Assembly (NCBI GenBank): GCA_022578605.1
Contig: MU394051.1
Coordinates: forward strand, 1,289,664 to 1,353,663
Reading direction: 5' to 3'
DNA from: Camillea tinctor
Taxonomy: Eukaryota; Ascomycota; Sordariomycetes; Xylariales; Xylariaceae
Length of the DNA: 64,000 bases
Shown here: one piece after another, positions 45,477 through 61,000 of the stretch
Layout of the letters: every line of letters starts with the position of its first letter
How positions within the stretch are numbered: position 1 is the first letter of the stretch
Position numbers and translations under genes: made by a program
Notes under the pieces: model-generated
The model's input: the letters and a program-made list of their open reading frames with translations, nothing else
Databases searched by the model: none
Told to the model about the DNA's origin: nothing

Positions 45477-48400
45477 ATGTTAAGCACCTCAGCGACACAG
45501 AACCAGAAGTCCTTGAATACACAATCATCCACCTCCCTGAATCCTTCCATAGCTCCGTCGCGAACCAGCCTGGACCGAGATGGCGGTCTTCAACCCCCCA
45601 CTTCCACCAATGGATCTCGAAACATGGCCGCCTCCGCTGTCTCCTTTGCGCCCCGAGGCTCCTCTCTGAACCCAACCACCGCCCCTCCGGGCTCCTTTAG
45701 TTCCGAGCTACGTAGCCAGATGATGCAGTCACGAGCTGGGTCTAGGACCGAGGCCTACCCCCTAGAGAAGATGGATGAAGATGTCGAGTCGATGGCCGAG
45801 AATACCCTCAATGCCCTGAAGGACTCGCTAAACCGGGAGATGAAGATTAGAGAAGGAAGCGAGAACATGCTCGAGGCTCTGAATGCTAAGAAGGCAAAAC
45901 AGACCAAGGAGCAGCGTCATAGAGTAGAGGCGGAGCTGAATGCCTCCAACTTGAGGATACGAGAGCTAAGGCAGAAGATAACCGACGCACAGCGAACCAA
46001 GGCCACCCCCAGTACGCCAACCAGAGCCCGAAACGATAGCCAACTGCAAAGCAATGGTTTCCGCTCTCCTGGGAGCGCATCGAGGAGCGGTATTGGGTCG
46101 GATGCTGATGAGCCTACCGAGTCTCCAACCTTTGCCCTGGCCGAGATTTTGCAAGCTCTAGAGGTCGAGGGCATGGCACCAGAATACTACGTCGAACGCG
46201 CAAATAGTCTTGTTGATCTCTTCAAAAGACACCCCACGCTAAAGTACGACCTAGTGTGGACCGTTTTTGGCGATCGCATGCAGGTAATGCTCCTCAGCGG
46301 CAGCAGGGAAGTAGTGGCCGCGGGGTATCGAATCCTTCGATATGCCATTTCGGACGTTCCATCTCTGAAGAAAATCCGTAGTCTGAATACGGATTTCATG
46401 GTCGTCGTCTCCCTCGCCAAGGACCGCAAAGCAGACGTGGAACGTGAACAGGCCCTTAAATTTGTGCGCGCGTTCCTGGACGTAAAGGATGGCGTTCGTG
46501 AGGTATCTAGGGCCCTTGTTAGGACCATTGCAGCCGTCTCGGAGCATGCTGAAGACAGACTACGGCCGATATGCATCGAGACTCTTGCTGAGATTCTCTT
46601 ACGCGACCCAGCCCTGCTCATAGCATCTGGAGGTCTAGGTCCCTTGTCAGAGGCTTTGGCCGAGGGCACTTACAAGTCGCCCGAGTCCATCTCTTCGGCT
46701 TTCTTGTTTCTGCTGAACGCCCCAGAAACTCGCAAATACCTACGAGCAGGATATGAGTTGGAGGTACTCTTCACGGCTTTTACCGATGTCTTATACTCGT
46801 ACGAGGGGGTATTGAAACAGAATTCCAAGGCCATAACCTCGGCTCTGAAATCATGGTCTGGCTTAATGTCTCTATCCATGTACAATTTCAGAGCCATCAG
46901 GTCTTTGATTTCGAGTTTGATGCTTCCGACTCCAGGCATCCGCGATACCATTGTAGATTTACTCTACTCGCTCCTTCGAATCAAGCCTCCAGCATGGGCA
47001 ACCTCATATCTCGCCGGACGACGTTTAACGACATACGGTAGGGTAGCAACGTTGAAATCTTCAACACCTAACAAGGGTTCAAATATGTACGAGGACGACA
47101 GCGTGGAGCAAAACTTTGTGGAGCATTATACAGCCTTGCTTCTGGCCATCTTTATCAAAGCTGGGATGATGCCGAACCTACTTCAAGTCGCGCAAGATAC
47201 AGAAGACCCTACGTTAAAGAGAAAGACTACTCTGTTGATTGGCGAGACCTTGAAGCTCGCTAGTCGGATCCTTCCGCCTTCGTGGAGTAGCGAGCTTCAG
47301 CTGTTGCCCGAACTCTTCTCAGCGGCATCCCAATTCAATAACGAATCGCGCTTTAACGCGACGGGCATTGTATATCAGATCAGCAGTGTAAGCCGGACGC
47401 TTTATCGATCCTCTCCTACGGGGTTTGCTACAGGCAACCTACCATCTAGCAGTGCGATAGAGGTTGCCGGGTCTGTGGAAGACACACCAAAGACCAGTAG
47501 TTCTATCACTACAGATGATGCTACATTCCGCCAATTGTTGATCGATTCAGGCGTCCTCAGCAGTTCAAATCCTCACAAGTGGAACTGGGATGTTACGCTT
47601 AGAGTCATAGAAGGACCCTTGATAAACAGCAAACGTTTAGAGGAGGCTGTTAAGGCGTCGAAGTTCATGAAACGGATCGTCGGGTTCTACAGGCCTTTTA
47701 AGTACAGGTTTTCGGAGACGAAGAACACACGCAATACACAAAAATACGTCAGAGTAGGCTGTGCTCTCATTCACACATTATTACAAACCGCGGAAGGAAC
47801 AAGGTATTTGGCAGACAATAAGCTGTTGAGACAGATTGCCGAATGCCTTGCTCAATGCGATCCGGTAAGGAAACCCATGCTGAAATTCCTATCCGTAAGT
47901 ATGTGTGCTTACCAAAATACATAGACGAGCGGTCTGACTGCAGCATATCCCATGTTTTCGCGAGATCGTCTTACGGACACGCTATGTGGAGGTTATTTCC
48001 CCATGCTTGGTGTCCTAAGCGGTGATCCTAAAGGTTTGCAAATGCTTGAGAGATGGCGAATATTCAACATGATGTATCACATCATTGATTTCAAACAACG
48101 ACCGGATCTCATCAAACTTCTTTTAGCCAACCTCGACTATAGTCTTCAGGGGCATCCTCGTATCTTGTTATCTAAAGCCTTGACAGCTGGCACCAAAGAT
48201 ATGCGAATCCATGCCACAAACGCACTGCGCAAATATGCCATAAGGCAGCGCGTCACGCCAACTGGTCAGATAGTTTCTGATTCCAAATGGGCTATCCAAC
48301 TCCTCGTCACCCAGCTTTACGATCCGGAAGTTGAAGTTTGTGCGACGGCGGTTAAGATTCTGGAAAAGGCCTGCAACAGTAAACCCTTACTGGAATATAT

Positions 48401-49544
48401 AGTGGAATGCCGGCCTGCCCTCGACCACCTTGGCGAAATCGGTGCCCCTCTGTTACTACGATTCCTATCAACATCCATCGGCTACCATTATCTGGATGGA
48501 CTAGATTATATCAGCAACGAAATGGATGATTGGTTTCTAGGCCGTAACGATACTTACGTTAGCCTCATCGAAGCGAGTCTTGCGCGTTCTTTTGTTGACA
48601 CATTTGATGATCAACCAAATCGTTTAAGCATGTACGAGGATGATATGGACGGAGATCAAGACAGCCATATTCCGCCTCATTTTTACCGCGAGCTTACTCG
48701 TACTAGGGAAGGGTGTAAGTTACTGGAGGATAAAGGGCATTTTGAGGAATTTGCAACCACGATTCGAGAATACGGGATGCAGTCCGAGGATCCTGAACTC
48801 ATCACAAAAGTCAAAGGCTGTCTATGGGCGGTAGGCAACGTCGGTTCGATGGAGTTAGGTGCTCCATTTTTGGAATCAACCGATGTCGTTGAACACATTG
48901 TGAAGATTGCTGAATCTCATGATGTTATGAGTCTTCGAGGCACAGCATTCTTTGTGCTAGGCTTGATTTCAAGATCACTCCATGGGCTCGAGATACTCTC
49001 AGAATATGGCTGGGAGTCCAACACCACCCCCCTTGGAGTTTCTCTGGGGTTGTGCGTTCCCTCGGACCTTTCAAAGTTCTTCTCATTGCAGCCATGGAAA
49101 CATGAGATTCCAGCGATAATCCAACTACCCGATACGCAAAAGACGATCTTAGAACCACCACCGGCAGACATCCAAGAAGACGATGAGACGAACCAACGGA
49201 TATTAGAACTTATGATTGAGCTGGGCAACATGGTGCTACATAAGAAGGCCAAGGTTGAGTTGCTTCAATTACGACACAAGAAGGCTCCTGGATTTAGGCA
49301 GCCAGCCATATTTCGTCGGGTTCTAGCACTCCTGGAAAGTCACCATTATAACCTCCCGAATCGGCATCTCGTGATCGAGTTATTCGACAAGAGCGTTCTG
49401 AGACACATTGTTTATGGAGATGAGAGCGGTGATGAGATAGAGAGTAGCTCGGGTGATGAGTTGCGAGCAGATCGACAGAGAAGCATTAGTGATCCTGCCA
49501 ACTTAGAGAAGTCAACTGCTAGGGCGTACCAGTCGTCAATATAA
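45477..49544 (+). CDS. TORC2 subunit Rictor / Ste16 (Pianissimo family)
   Basis: Two exons, 45477-47864 and 47925-49544, encode 1335 aa. The start is the first in-frame ATG (MLSTSATQNQ); the frame is open further upstream but without ATG. A Ser/Thr-rich head precedes an HR1-like coiled coil (about 95-176, MAENTLNALKDSLNREMKIR ...). The long helical-repeat RICTOR N/M region follows (ILQALEVEGMAPEYYVERAN; YDLVWTVFGDRMQVMLLSGS), then the region after the intron (GLTAAYPMFSRDRLTDTLCG; GVLSGDPKGLQMLERWRIFN) and the C-terminal RICTOR_V-like block (KVKGCLWAVGNVGSMELGAP; MSLRGTAFFVLGLISRSLHG). Rictor scaffolds TORC2, which phosphorylates AGC kinases for actin, polarity and membrane homeostasis. Donor 47865 is preferred over a nearer GTAAGT because it gives a normal 60-nt intron and the conserved CDP-TSGLT junction. 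Confidence 0.93.
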
Positions 49545-50338
49545 GTGAGCCACGAACAGAGGGGCATGTAGCTTTTTGGATAGATTTCGAGAAGGGTGCG
49601 AGATGGCACCAATATGTTCACTTTATAGGGGACCTGCATCACTTGGTATAAAGTCGGGCGGAAGGCGTTTGATAGTGTGATCCAAATACACGAGGTAAGC
49701 TGGGTCGTAAAGTTCTACAGCGTGGAAAGCCCTGCCAAGGGAATCGAGGAGTTGAGTGGTCCCTCTTATCTAGTTAGGCGTTTCGGTTTCAGGGGCAATA
49801 CCAAAAAAAAGCATGTGGAAGGCTGTGACAATACTTCAGGTTTTTCAAAGGAGCCCAACAACCTCCCCAATTTATTAGGTTTTTTTTTGCGAAGTTTTGC
49901 AAAAATTTTGATACAGTTTTCTCAAGTATGCAGTTGTTGTTGAAATATTTTGTCTTTGGATTCGTATCTCTTTTGGTTCAGTACTTAAACGCAGAAAGAA
50001 AGGAGAAACAGGGTAGCCGTGTAGCCAGTCAAAGTGATGATACACAAAAGCTACCGAGGTACAATACGTAATAAGTAGGTATCAGAATTGTATCTGGGTT
50101 ACCTAGGTACCTATCATCGACGTTAAATTACATTATATCGAGGCCAAAAAGGAGAGCAAGATAAGTGACGTTATAGCAAGCTAAGGATCTCAGAAAACCC
50201 CACTTCGCTTAGAGAGAGACTTCGATTTCGCTCAGCATAACTCGCACATCACTTCTAGCAAATTACCGATTCATCGATAGATGATTTGATTCGCATACCT
50301 AAACCTGAATTTTATCAAACGGACAATACCCCGATAAG
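49545..50338. other. Intergenic between Rictor and thiamine gene
   Basis: Same-strand neighbours with 794 bp between. A palindromic CCTAGGTACCTA motif sits near 50102-50113. No TPP-riboswitch-like sequence was recognised upstream of the thiamine gene. Confidence 0.5.
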
Positions 50339-52467
50339 ATGATCACCAGAACGGTTTTAGTTGTCGCGGGTAGCGATCCGTCCGGCGGCGCGTAAGTTCA
50401 AACTGCGTGGTTTTCTTTTGGACTCATCCATGTCCGTCATATGAAATAGCTGGGTGCTGAGCCCAGATGCTGATGTATGTTATGCATATGGACCAGTGGT
50501 CTCGAGGCGGACCAGAAAGTTATCGCGGCCCATGGCTGCTATGCTATGACTGCCACCACGGCACTTACAGCTCAGAATACTATGGGCGTGGACGGGATAC
50601 ACTATATCCCCCCGGAGTTTACAAGGAAACAGATTGATGCCGTCTTCAAAGATATTCGACCGAGTGTAGTAAAGACAGGTGAGTTGGGAGTTTCTTAAAA
50701 AGCTAGGTACAGGCTTATATGAACGTGGGTTTTACCTAGGCATGCTCGGGACTGCTGCTACGATAGAGATGATTGCACAAGCACTCAAGGACCATAGAGT
50801 AGAGACTTTGGTGCTAGACCCAGTGAGATATCCCCTTTCAACCTCCAGGAGATACAAAGCCGGGCGCTAAATATTTGCAGGTTATGGTAACAACCACTGG
50901 TACTCAGCTATTGCCGTCTATAGCTGTGAAGGAATTAAGAACATTCTTACTACCTCAGACGTTCATCGTGACACCTAATGTGCCCGAGGCGAAGCTCTTG
51001 CTTTCTGAAGGTGGCAAGGAGCCAGTAGACATCCAGCGCACCGAGGACTTGGAGCTGGTCGCTCGCCGTGTTCAAGAACTAGGCCCTAAATGGGTCCTTA
51101 TCAAAGGCGGACATGTGCCGTTCAAGAAAGATGGAACGATAGCCAACTCGCCAGAAGAAAGCGAGATAGTGGTCGATGTACTTCTTGGAGAAGGGAAAAT
51201 AACCCGAATCGAGAGCCCATATATAGACTCGAAGAACACGCATGGCACTGGCTGCTCGCTTGCATCAGCCATCGCCTCGAATCTTTCTATGGGACATAAG
51301 CCTACAGATGCCGTCCGAGCCGCCTGCCGGTATGTCGAAGCGGGTATCAAGACAGCGCCCGGCTATGGACATGGCAACGGACCTCTCAATCACTTTCATT
51401 CAACTTATACCTTGCCGTTTGCTCCGTAGGTGAACTTGCCCCAACTTGAGGCTTGTTGGGGCTAACTAGAGCAAAAGGGGGCATTTCCTTGAGTATCTAC
51501 TATCGCGGTCAGACGTCTCCCCTGTGTGGCATCGCTTTGTGAACCACCCGTTCGTACTAGCTCTCGGCAATGGAGAGCTACCTCTCGAGTCGTTCAAGAA
51601 CTACCTGATACAAGACTATCTATACCTGGTTCACTTTGCCAGAGCAAATGCGCTGGCTTCATACAAGAGCAAGAATATCCAGGATATCGCAGCCGTGAGC
51701 AGCCATTGAAAAAGAAAGCAGGGGAGAAGTCCCCTTTTTGTTTTGGAAACACGCTGACTCCTGTTTCTAGGGGGCGAAGATCGTGTCGCACATCCACACG
51801 GAGATGAAACTCCATCTCGACTACTGTAAGGGCTTTGGCATCTTGAAGGAGGAGATCGAAGCGACGGAAGAACACCAAGGTGAGTCGGCCAGCTTTTACC
51901 AGCTGAGGCTAGAGGAAAATCAAGGCTGACGAGAGCGTAAAGCGTGCACTGCGTACACAAGATACGTTCTCGACATTGGACAGTCCGAGGACTGGCTGGG
52001 CTTGCAAATCGCCCTAGCACCCTGTCTTCTCGGCTATGGCGCTATCGCAAAGCAACTTCACGGCGACCCGAGGACCAAGACGGAAGGCAACACGTACTGG
52101 CCGTGGATCTTGAACTACGTTGCGGATGACTACGTTCAGGCGGTTCAGACGGGGTCTGGTAAGATTTCCATTACTTCCTGAGGGCTGATTGATTTGATTT
52201 TTTTTTTCTTTTTCTTTTTGCTGATGTGAAAATAAACCTCATTACAATAGAGCTCATGGAGAGGAATGCAGTTTTGCATTCAACATCGAGAATAGAGGAA
52301 CTAGTCAAGATCTTCATTCATGCGACTAAGGTACGTAAATGTGGAATGTATAAAATGGGATACCCGGAAGTGGTGTCCATTATTCTATTTACATACGATC
52401 AATGTATTTTGCTGACGCCAAGAATTAGATGGAGATTGGATTCTGGGAGATGTTTCCGTCTGCGTAG
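50339..52467 (+). CDS. HMP / HMP-P kinase fused to TenA (Thi20 family)
   Basis: Nine exons: 50339-50391, 50497-50678, 50740-50822, 50881-51425, 51478-51694, 51771-51879, 51943-52158, 52251-52330 and 52429-52467, total 507 aa. The ThiD-like kinase half (about 1-287) shows VVAGSDPSGGAGLEADQK, TALTAQNTMGV, NVPEAKLLL, LIKGGH and the anion hole/catalytic DSKNTHGTGCSLASA. The TenA half (about 288-507) shows SPVWHRFVNHPFV, FKNYLIQDYLYLVHFARANA, LAPCLLGYGAIA and the terminal MEIGFWEMF. The kinase phosphorylates hydroxymethylpyrimidine and its phosphate for thiamine synthesis; TenA hydrolyses aminopyrimidines for salvage. A TAG read-through point at 51427-51429 is removed by a 52-nt intron (51426-51477) with branch point GCTAACT. 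This fused order matches yeast Thi20/21. Confidence 0.95.
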
Positions 52468-53345
52468 GGTATATGTATGTACCTAGTTAGTACATAACCA
52501 TAACCTATAAAAGTAATATATGGTATACAGTATACCTAATACACTACGAACAATACCCTGAGGTTACCACTATAGGTACTAGGTAGGTATGTGGGTCAAA
52601 GTTAAAAGAAAAAAGGAAGAAAAGAAGGAAAAAAGAGATTAATCGCATCGGTGACTTCCCACTCATTACCTTCTTAAACCTGCCTACCTATAACTTCTAT
52701 AGTACCTACTCGTAAAGGTTATCTTACAAAATCTTATTTACCCAGTGTGAATACTTCCTAGGTATGGAATAGGTACGAAGTAACCTAACCTGGGTTAGTG
52801 TCAAATACAGATGCCAAGGCTTGTGACAGCTGGCAGCAAGTCATCATCGCACCTGTACAACTCTCGATACACTCTGGCACTCCGACACTTTTTTACCGCC
52901 CAGCTGCTTTATCTCGATAAGGAAGGCACGGACCATAATGTGCCAGGTGCCCACCTGCTAGTGTTGGGCCGAGACCTGGCTTCTTGGCAAACCCAAAAAA
53001 ATTGATTCCAAGGGATTTTTTTTTTCTTCGCCTCTGAGCTGAATCAAAACTTCTCCTGCCCATCAACACAAACAACCTTTTCGTGCAACTTCTCTTCATC
53101 CAACCTGTGCACGCTTTTCGCTCATTTCTGCAGTTCGCACCCTGCGTTCAGCTTCTTAATCATTTATCCTCTTCTTCTTCTTTCTCCCTCCCCCATAAAC
53201 TACCCCCAATTCAATCCATCCTCCTGCTCCGACCTGGCCAACGTCTTGTTGTCTTGCGCCGAGCACCAACAATAGTTCCCATCTTACCTGACACTCCTCG
53301 ACTCTTCTACCTTTCCCGTTTTCCAAAAACCTTCGGAGAATCATC
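52468..53345. other. Intergenic / DBP2 promoter and CT-rich leader
   Basis: TAGGTA-type motifs occur at 52555-52592. From about 53040 the plus strand is strongly pyrimidine-rich up to the DBP2 ATG, typical of a highly expressed fungal gene leader. No gene called. Confidence 0.5.
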
Positions 53346-55821
<2,476 letters not shown>

Positions 55822-56730
55822 TCAAGCTCGCAGCAACTGCTAACCCGATTAACTCTTATGGTACCATCGTGAAGTTTACGACGGGTCGTGTTTTCTTTTT
55901 CTTGTTTGCACATAGCACAGGCGGCGTTGTGTCTAGAGGGTATGGCTGCTTAGACATCGGTAATGTCGACACTTTCTCAGTGTCTTAGTGCATCTCTTCG
56001 CTGAGATCCGCACACTTCCTCTCGTCCTAAATTCGCTCCACGATACATCGGGTGAGCGTTTCTAGATCATTGGTGGGCCTAAGTTGCAACAAAAAGTTAC
56101 ACATCAGATATAGCAGGCAACTAGTTCTTGCTTTGCCTTTTGACAGCTCTCACAGTCTGGAAGAATCATCCGACTTCTTACTTCCTAATGACAGGAATGA
56201 GGTATGTTGCTGACTCACGTTTAGATTGGAGATGCTCAATGACCTTTACCTGAGAGGTCTCATGTTCATGTAGATTCACTCATCTGCTTTGCACTCGTTA
56301 GGAGGCAAACGCGATTAACTAGGTAGCATGAATGAAGTCGTCCACGATTTGTTGATAGCATAATGTGTCTTACGTCCAAGTCTCCAAGACAGTTACCCAG
56401 TAATAGTAAAAAGCCCGTGTTGCTATATACGAGTACCGATGCTAGCTACATTCTCGGTTGATTAAACTATTAATTCCTCGGCGTGTGACTGGTTGTCGAA
56501 TATAGCCGGCCAAGTTTCCTTTCCTGGAACCCGCAACATCGTGTTCCGCATCAGCTTATACAATCACGACGTCTTTTCAGGCATGCTTATAAAATGCATC
56601 ATATACATCCAGATCGACTACCCAAACTTCAGCTTTTCTTTATGTTGGCCATAGTTTAACATATTAGTTCATATTGTAACTATCTCTACCTGTCCCTATC
56701 CCGTGGAAAAGCAACACAAATAAACAAAAT
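55822..56730. other. Intergenic between DBP2 and AA9 LPMO gene
   Basis: No gene seen; the LPMO promoter must lie in the second half. Confidence 0.5.
56588..56594 (+). promoter_or_regulatory. TATA box of the AA9 gene
   Basis: TATAAAA lies about 140 bp upstream of the LPMO ATG, a good core-promoter position for an inducible secreted enzyme. Confidence 0.5.
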
Positions 56731-58051
56731 ATGAAGACTTTCTTGTCGCTCGCTCTGCTCGCCTCGGCGGCTCAGGCGGCCCCTCACTGTACGTGAATAT
56801 CTCCTTGTTTTGTTTTCGTTATAATCGTGTAATAATAGAGTTTTCTTTTCCCGAAGAGAACTTCCATCTATTGATACTCTTCCACGTTGAAGCTCCTATC
56901 TATGACATTTGGTCTATTATACAGTTTCCCCCTTATCCCTAACCGCCCAACCTTTGTTTGTTTTTTTTTTAACCAAAGAGAGCAAACTCCTGGAAACCGG
57001 TATCCAAAGCCAACCAACTAACGTCTCTCTCCAACCAACCATAAGACACGTTCCCCAACCTCGAGGGCACGTCGGCCTGGTCGTCGGTGCGGCAGACGGC
57101 TAACTTCCAGAGCAACGGCCCGGTCACGGACGTCAACTCCCAGCAGATCCGGTGCTACGAGCGCGTGCCGGGCGCCGCGGCCCCCGACACGACCGACGTG
57201 AAGGCCGGCGGCCAGATCACCTGGGTCGCGGCACCGAATATATACCACCCCGGCGCCCTGTCGGCGTACATGGCTAAAGTGCCCGAGGGCCAGACGGCGG
57301 CGGATTTCGATGGCGCTGGCCAGGTCTGGTTCAAGGTGTTCCAGGATATGCCGACGGCGAGCGGGGGCCAGTATGAATGGCCTTCTAATGGTGAGTTTTC
57401 TTTTTCGCTTTCGTGACTCTCTGTTTTTGGGAAGCGAGGGGGGATTCTTTTTTTTTTCTTTTGGGGTTGTTATGGGGTGAGGTTCTTGTATAGATAAAAA
57501 GGGAGATGAGAAATCTTTTGGAGATCGTGGTTAGATATATCTACGGAGAGAATTGAGCAGAGAAAGGAAGATGGACGATGCTGACCACCATTTTACTCCT
57601 GTTCTCTTATCTCACAACCGAGAAACTGACTTTCCCCCGCCCCCCCCCCCCTACACAGGCAAATCCCAGATCAGCTTCACAATCCCGCAGTGCCTCGCAG
57701 ACGGCGAGTATCTGTTCCGCATCGAGCACGTAGCGCTACACAGCGCGAGCTCGGCCGGTGGCGCCCAGTTCTACATCTCGGTGGGTGAATTTCTTTTTCC
57801 TTTTCTTTTTCCTGTTTCGAGAAGTTCTTCATTACCCCAGCATATCAAAGCAAGCAACAACTTATTGATTCCTGATGTTGCTGCAGTGCGCACAGGTCCG
57901 CGTCTCAGGCGGTTCCGGGTCCGCGAGCCCGGCACCCCTGGTGTCGTTCCCCGGCGCCTACAAGGCCACCGACCCGGGCATCATGATCAATATTTACAAC
58001 AACGGCGGCAAGACTTATCAGCCAGCCGGGCCGGCGGTGTTTAGTTGTTAG
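56731..58051 (+). CDS. AA9 lytic polysaccharide monooxygenase (secreted)
   Basis: Four exons: 56731-56788, 57046-57390, 57659-57780 and 57887-58051, encoding 229 aa. A signal peptide (MKTFLSLALLASAAQA) precedes APHYTFPNLEG. The histidine-brace ligands are His19 (HYTFP) and His87 (NIYHPGALSAY), and the axial Tyr is Tyr173 (GGAQFYISCAQV). SNGPVTDVNSQQIRCYE is a family block; no CBM1 or linker follows, so it is a single-domain enzyme. AA9 enzymes cleave cellulose or related glucans oxidatively with copper and O2 or H2O2. The best signal-peptidase site (AQA before APH) would leave Ala-Pro in front of the copper-binding His, which must be N-terminal for activity. Intron 2 holds a poly-C run just before its acceptor. 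Confidence 0.93.
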
Positions 58052-61000
58052 GTTAGGGGAAGAGAAAGGCGAGGGTTAGGCAGTAGCATGATAGGAGAGG
58101 TATCTAAAATGTCTTTACAAGATTCTTACGATTAGGAGAGAATATGGGAAGGACCTTTGCTATGTATCGAGACACGTAGTGTTTACTACCTATTTATGCA
58201 CGTAGATCGATCCGTGTTGTTCAATCTCGTGATAATCCCTTTCTCTCCTCTATCATGTTTGGTTACTTTATATCCAACGATGTTCTAAGCTCCTTCCCAG
58301 GTTCTTAATGGTATTGAATAGAATCAGCACTTCAGAGTACCTCCATACACAGACACGTAATAAGCTAGATATAAGATGGAGGATAACTCATACATATACA
58401 CATTGGTAATAACAAAAATTTCAGGCAACCACCTGTTTAACCTAGAGAGATTTTATAACTAACTTTCCCAGTCTCGCGTTCAGTTGTCACGTTGCCATAA
58501 CAGTATTCTAACCTTACATCGGAATACAATGTGTCTGCTCTTGCCATAAGAGTGGCAAATATGGGAGAATCAACACTCAATCAAGAACAATCTCTGGACA
58601 GTTTCTTCTTGGGCTCTCAGGAACGCTTTTTATCTTGTTAACCCGACCCTTTTCGTCTCCTAGAACTTTCTCTGGCCTAGTCATATCACTTTATGAACAC
58701 GTAAACATAGGATTGATTAATATCAACTTGATTAATATCGTAGTAGGATTTGAAAAGCTTCTTGTTACAATAGGTCAAGGACAATCCATTATACCATGAG
58801 GTAAAAGCTTCAACAATAACCGACTGATCATTGTTACTCGATAGTTGTATCACATATGTTACCCCCTTCCTGGCTGGATGTTGCACTTCTACGAATATAG
58901 AACCGCTTGTCTAAGTTCTAACTAAGGTAATGAAGTTGTCCTTCTCATACTGAGGCTTCATGATCACTTTTAATATCCCCATACTTCTACGTATGTGATG
59001 TTTCTATACAGCTAACACGTATGGAAAATATAATATACCCGATCTATCTACAGGGGCTAGATTTACGCGCCTTGTGTTATTATAGAGCATTCTGTTATCA
59101 ATTCAAGCCAACAATATAGGCTACCTACTTTGTTGTATTCTAGTGCAAATTATCAAAGAGCTAGCAAGTCTGAGATCATGACATTAATTCTGGTATACAC
59201 ATATAATACGTATATATAGCAATGGTCCAACCTAGAGCCTCTTATTATCTCATGTAAATTTCATTTCATACCCTCGCCAGCAAGTAATGACATTAAGACA
59301 TCTTAACTGTTGAAATTCCCTTGATCATTCCCCAACGAGCGCCTATTTTAGTCTATATCACGATGTACATCTGGAGATGAGTCGAGACCGAAATTATTAC
59401 GAAAGCAACCAAAACTAGAGATATCTCTAAAACAGTATTTGAACATATAACTTCTCCTTCTTCTGACCTTCTTTCAATGCTGTATACCCACAGCTCCTCA
59501 CCGCTACCGTCTTCTCCTGGGGCAGGTCACATCGACAACTCTGACTAGGAGATTCTTGGCAAAGTAAGACCCGCGTTTGAGGAATGAGATGATGATAACT
59601 AAGCCGAAATAACAATGAAGGGTCCTCCCAAGGCACAAAAGGGGCCGTGTAAAGAGTTACCTCATAGTTCTCATATTAGAGTATCGTACTTACACATGCT
59701 GTGGGCATCGTATCATGTCAGTAGGCTCAAGGATGAATATTTGGACTAAGAGGTTAGTTTGTACCGACCCGCAGAAAAACTAGGTATAAATAAGTCATAG
59801 GCATCTCGAAGACCTCAAATGAGCCCTTAGTCATTATTCGTGGTTCAATAGTGGCTCCATACATCCAACTTAGTCTATTGGTGCACACCGGTTTCCCTCT
59901 TGGGAATATGAGGACTAGAACGAACTCTGCGGTAGGGTTGCAGGCACGGCCCTTAGGGCGAAGTAAATGTAATTACTCAAGATCTTAGGGCCAGAGATAT
60001 TTGTCTGGGTGACGTGACCTTATTACCTGAGCAATACAAGGATGTGGATGCGTGTATGTGTGTATGTGTATGTGTTCACGCGCGCGTCTCTGGCGATAAA
60101 ACGTTTACTTTGATACCCCCATCACATGTCGTAAATCCAACAGGCTGTACTCTTAAGACGTGAGGCCTAGGCCTCACTCGATTTGTGATTAACGCGAGAT
60201 ATATCCACACACTAACGGCGAAATAGCAATCTCAATTACGTGTCACCGGAGACCGACTTGTAAGGCGGGCTGTTAACTGAATAAGAAATCTATCGATTTG
60301 CAGAACTAGGATCCGGGAACACTTGTCATGTCCGGGGGCCAAAGAAATGCTGTACATTGGAGGGTACTGTCACGAGTGCGTTGGGAGTATGTCAGAAAAT
60401 CTTAGAACGGAAGGCTTCTTCCCGAAATCAAGCCCCCCTCCGTAAGGATATCTACGGATACGGGACATGAAGGCATAATGCACAACTCATTTTTTCTCAC
60501 TCTCTGACCTTCATGACTCAGCGTAACTTATGCTTCTCCGTGTAGAGTCAGTCAGTCACTCAGTCAGCTTTGCGGATTCAATCCCGTGACATGAATCGAC
60601 AATGCCGAGGCTTTCCTAGTGATACTTTCACGCCCCTATCTGTGTTGTCAATGCCATATCACTTACTCTGTCCCCCCTCTCACTGGGGACTCCCCAGCCT
60701 CCTGTGTTCATTAGGGGCTAAGGATTGCACGGCATAAGAGGTAGGGTAAGTTGTACTAGACATGTTCTTTGACTGATCTTTTTCTGTTTCTTTCTCATCT
60801 TCCATGATGAGATGAGACCACGTTGACCCTCACCAACACCCGTAAGCGTCAACCATGGAGCGGAGTACAGCCGGCTGTCTTATTAACTTCTGCCTCACAG
60901 ACAGAAGACAAACAGACGCAAGTCTGATCATATCATACTAGGTTCTATTCATGGTAATGTCGAGCCTTTCATGGCACCATAATGCACGCATATGACTGTC

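Noticed and set aside
47895..47924. A 30-nt intron using the GTAAGT donor at 47895 in Rictor
   Set aside because: Too short for a spliceosomal intron; the donor at 47865 gives 60 nt, keeps frame and produces the conserved junction.
49545..50338. TPP riboswitch upstream of the thiamine gene
   Set aside because: I looked for the conserved CTGAGA and CCTGAACCTGATC-type cores and did not find them.
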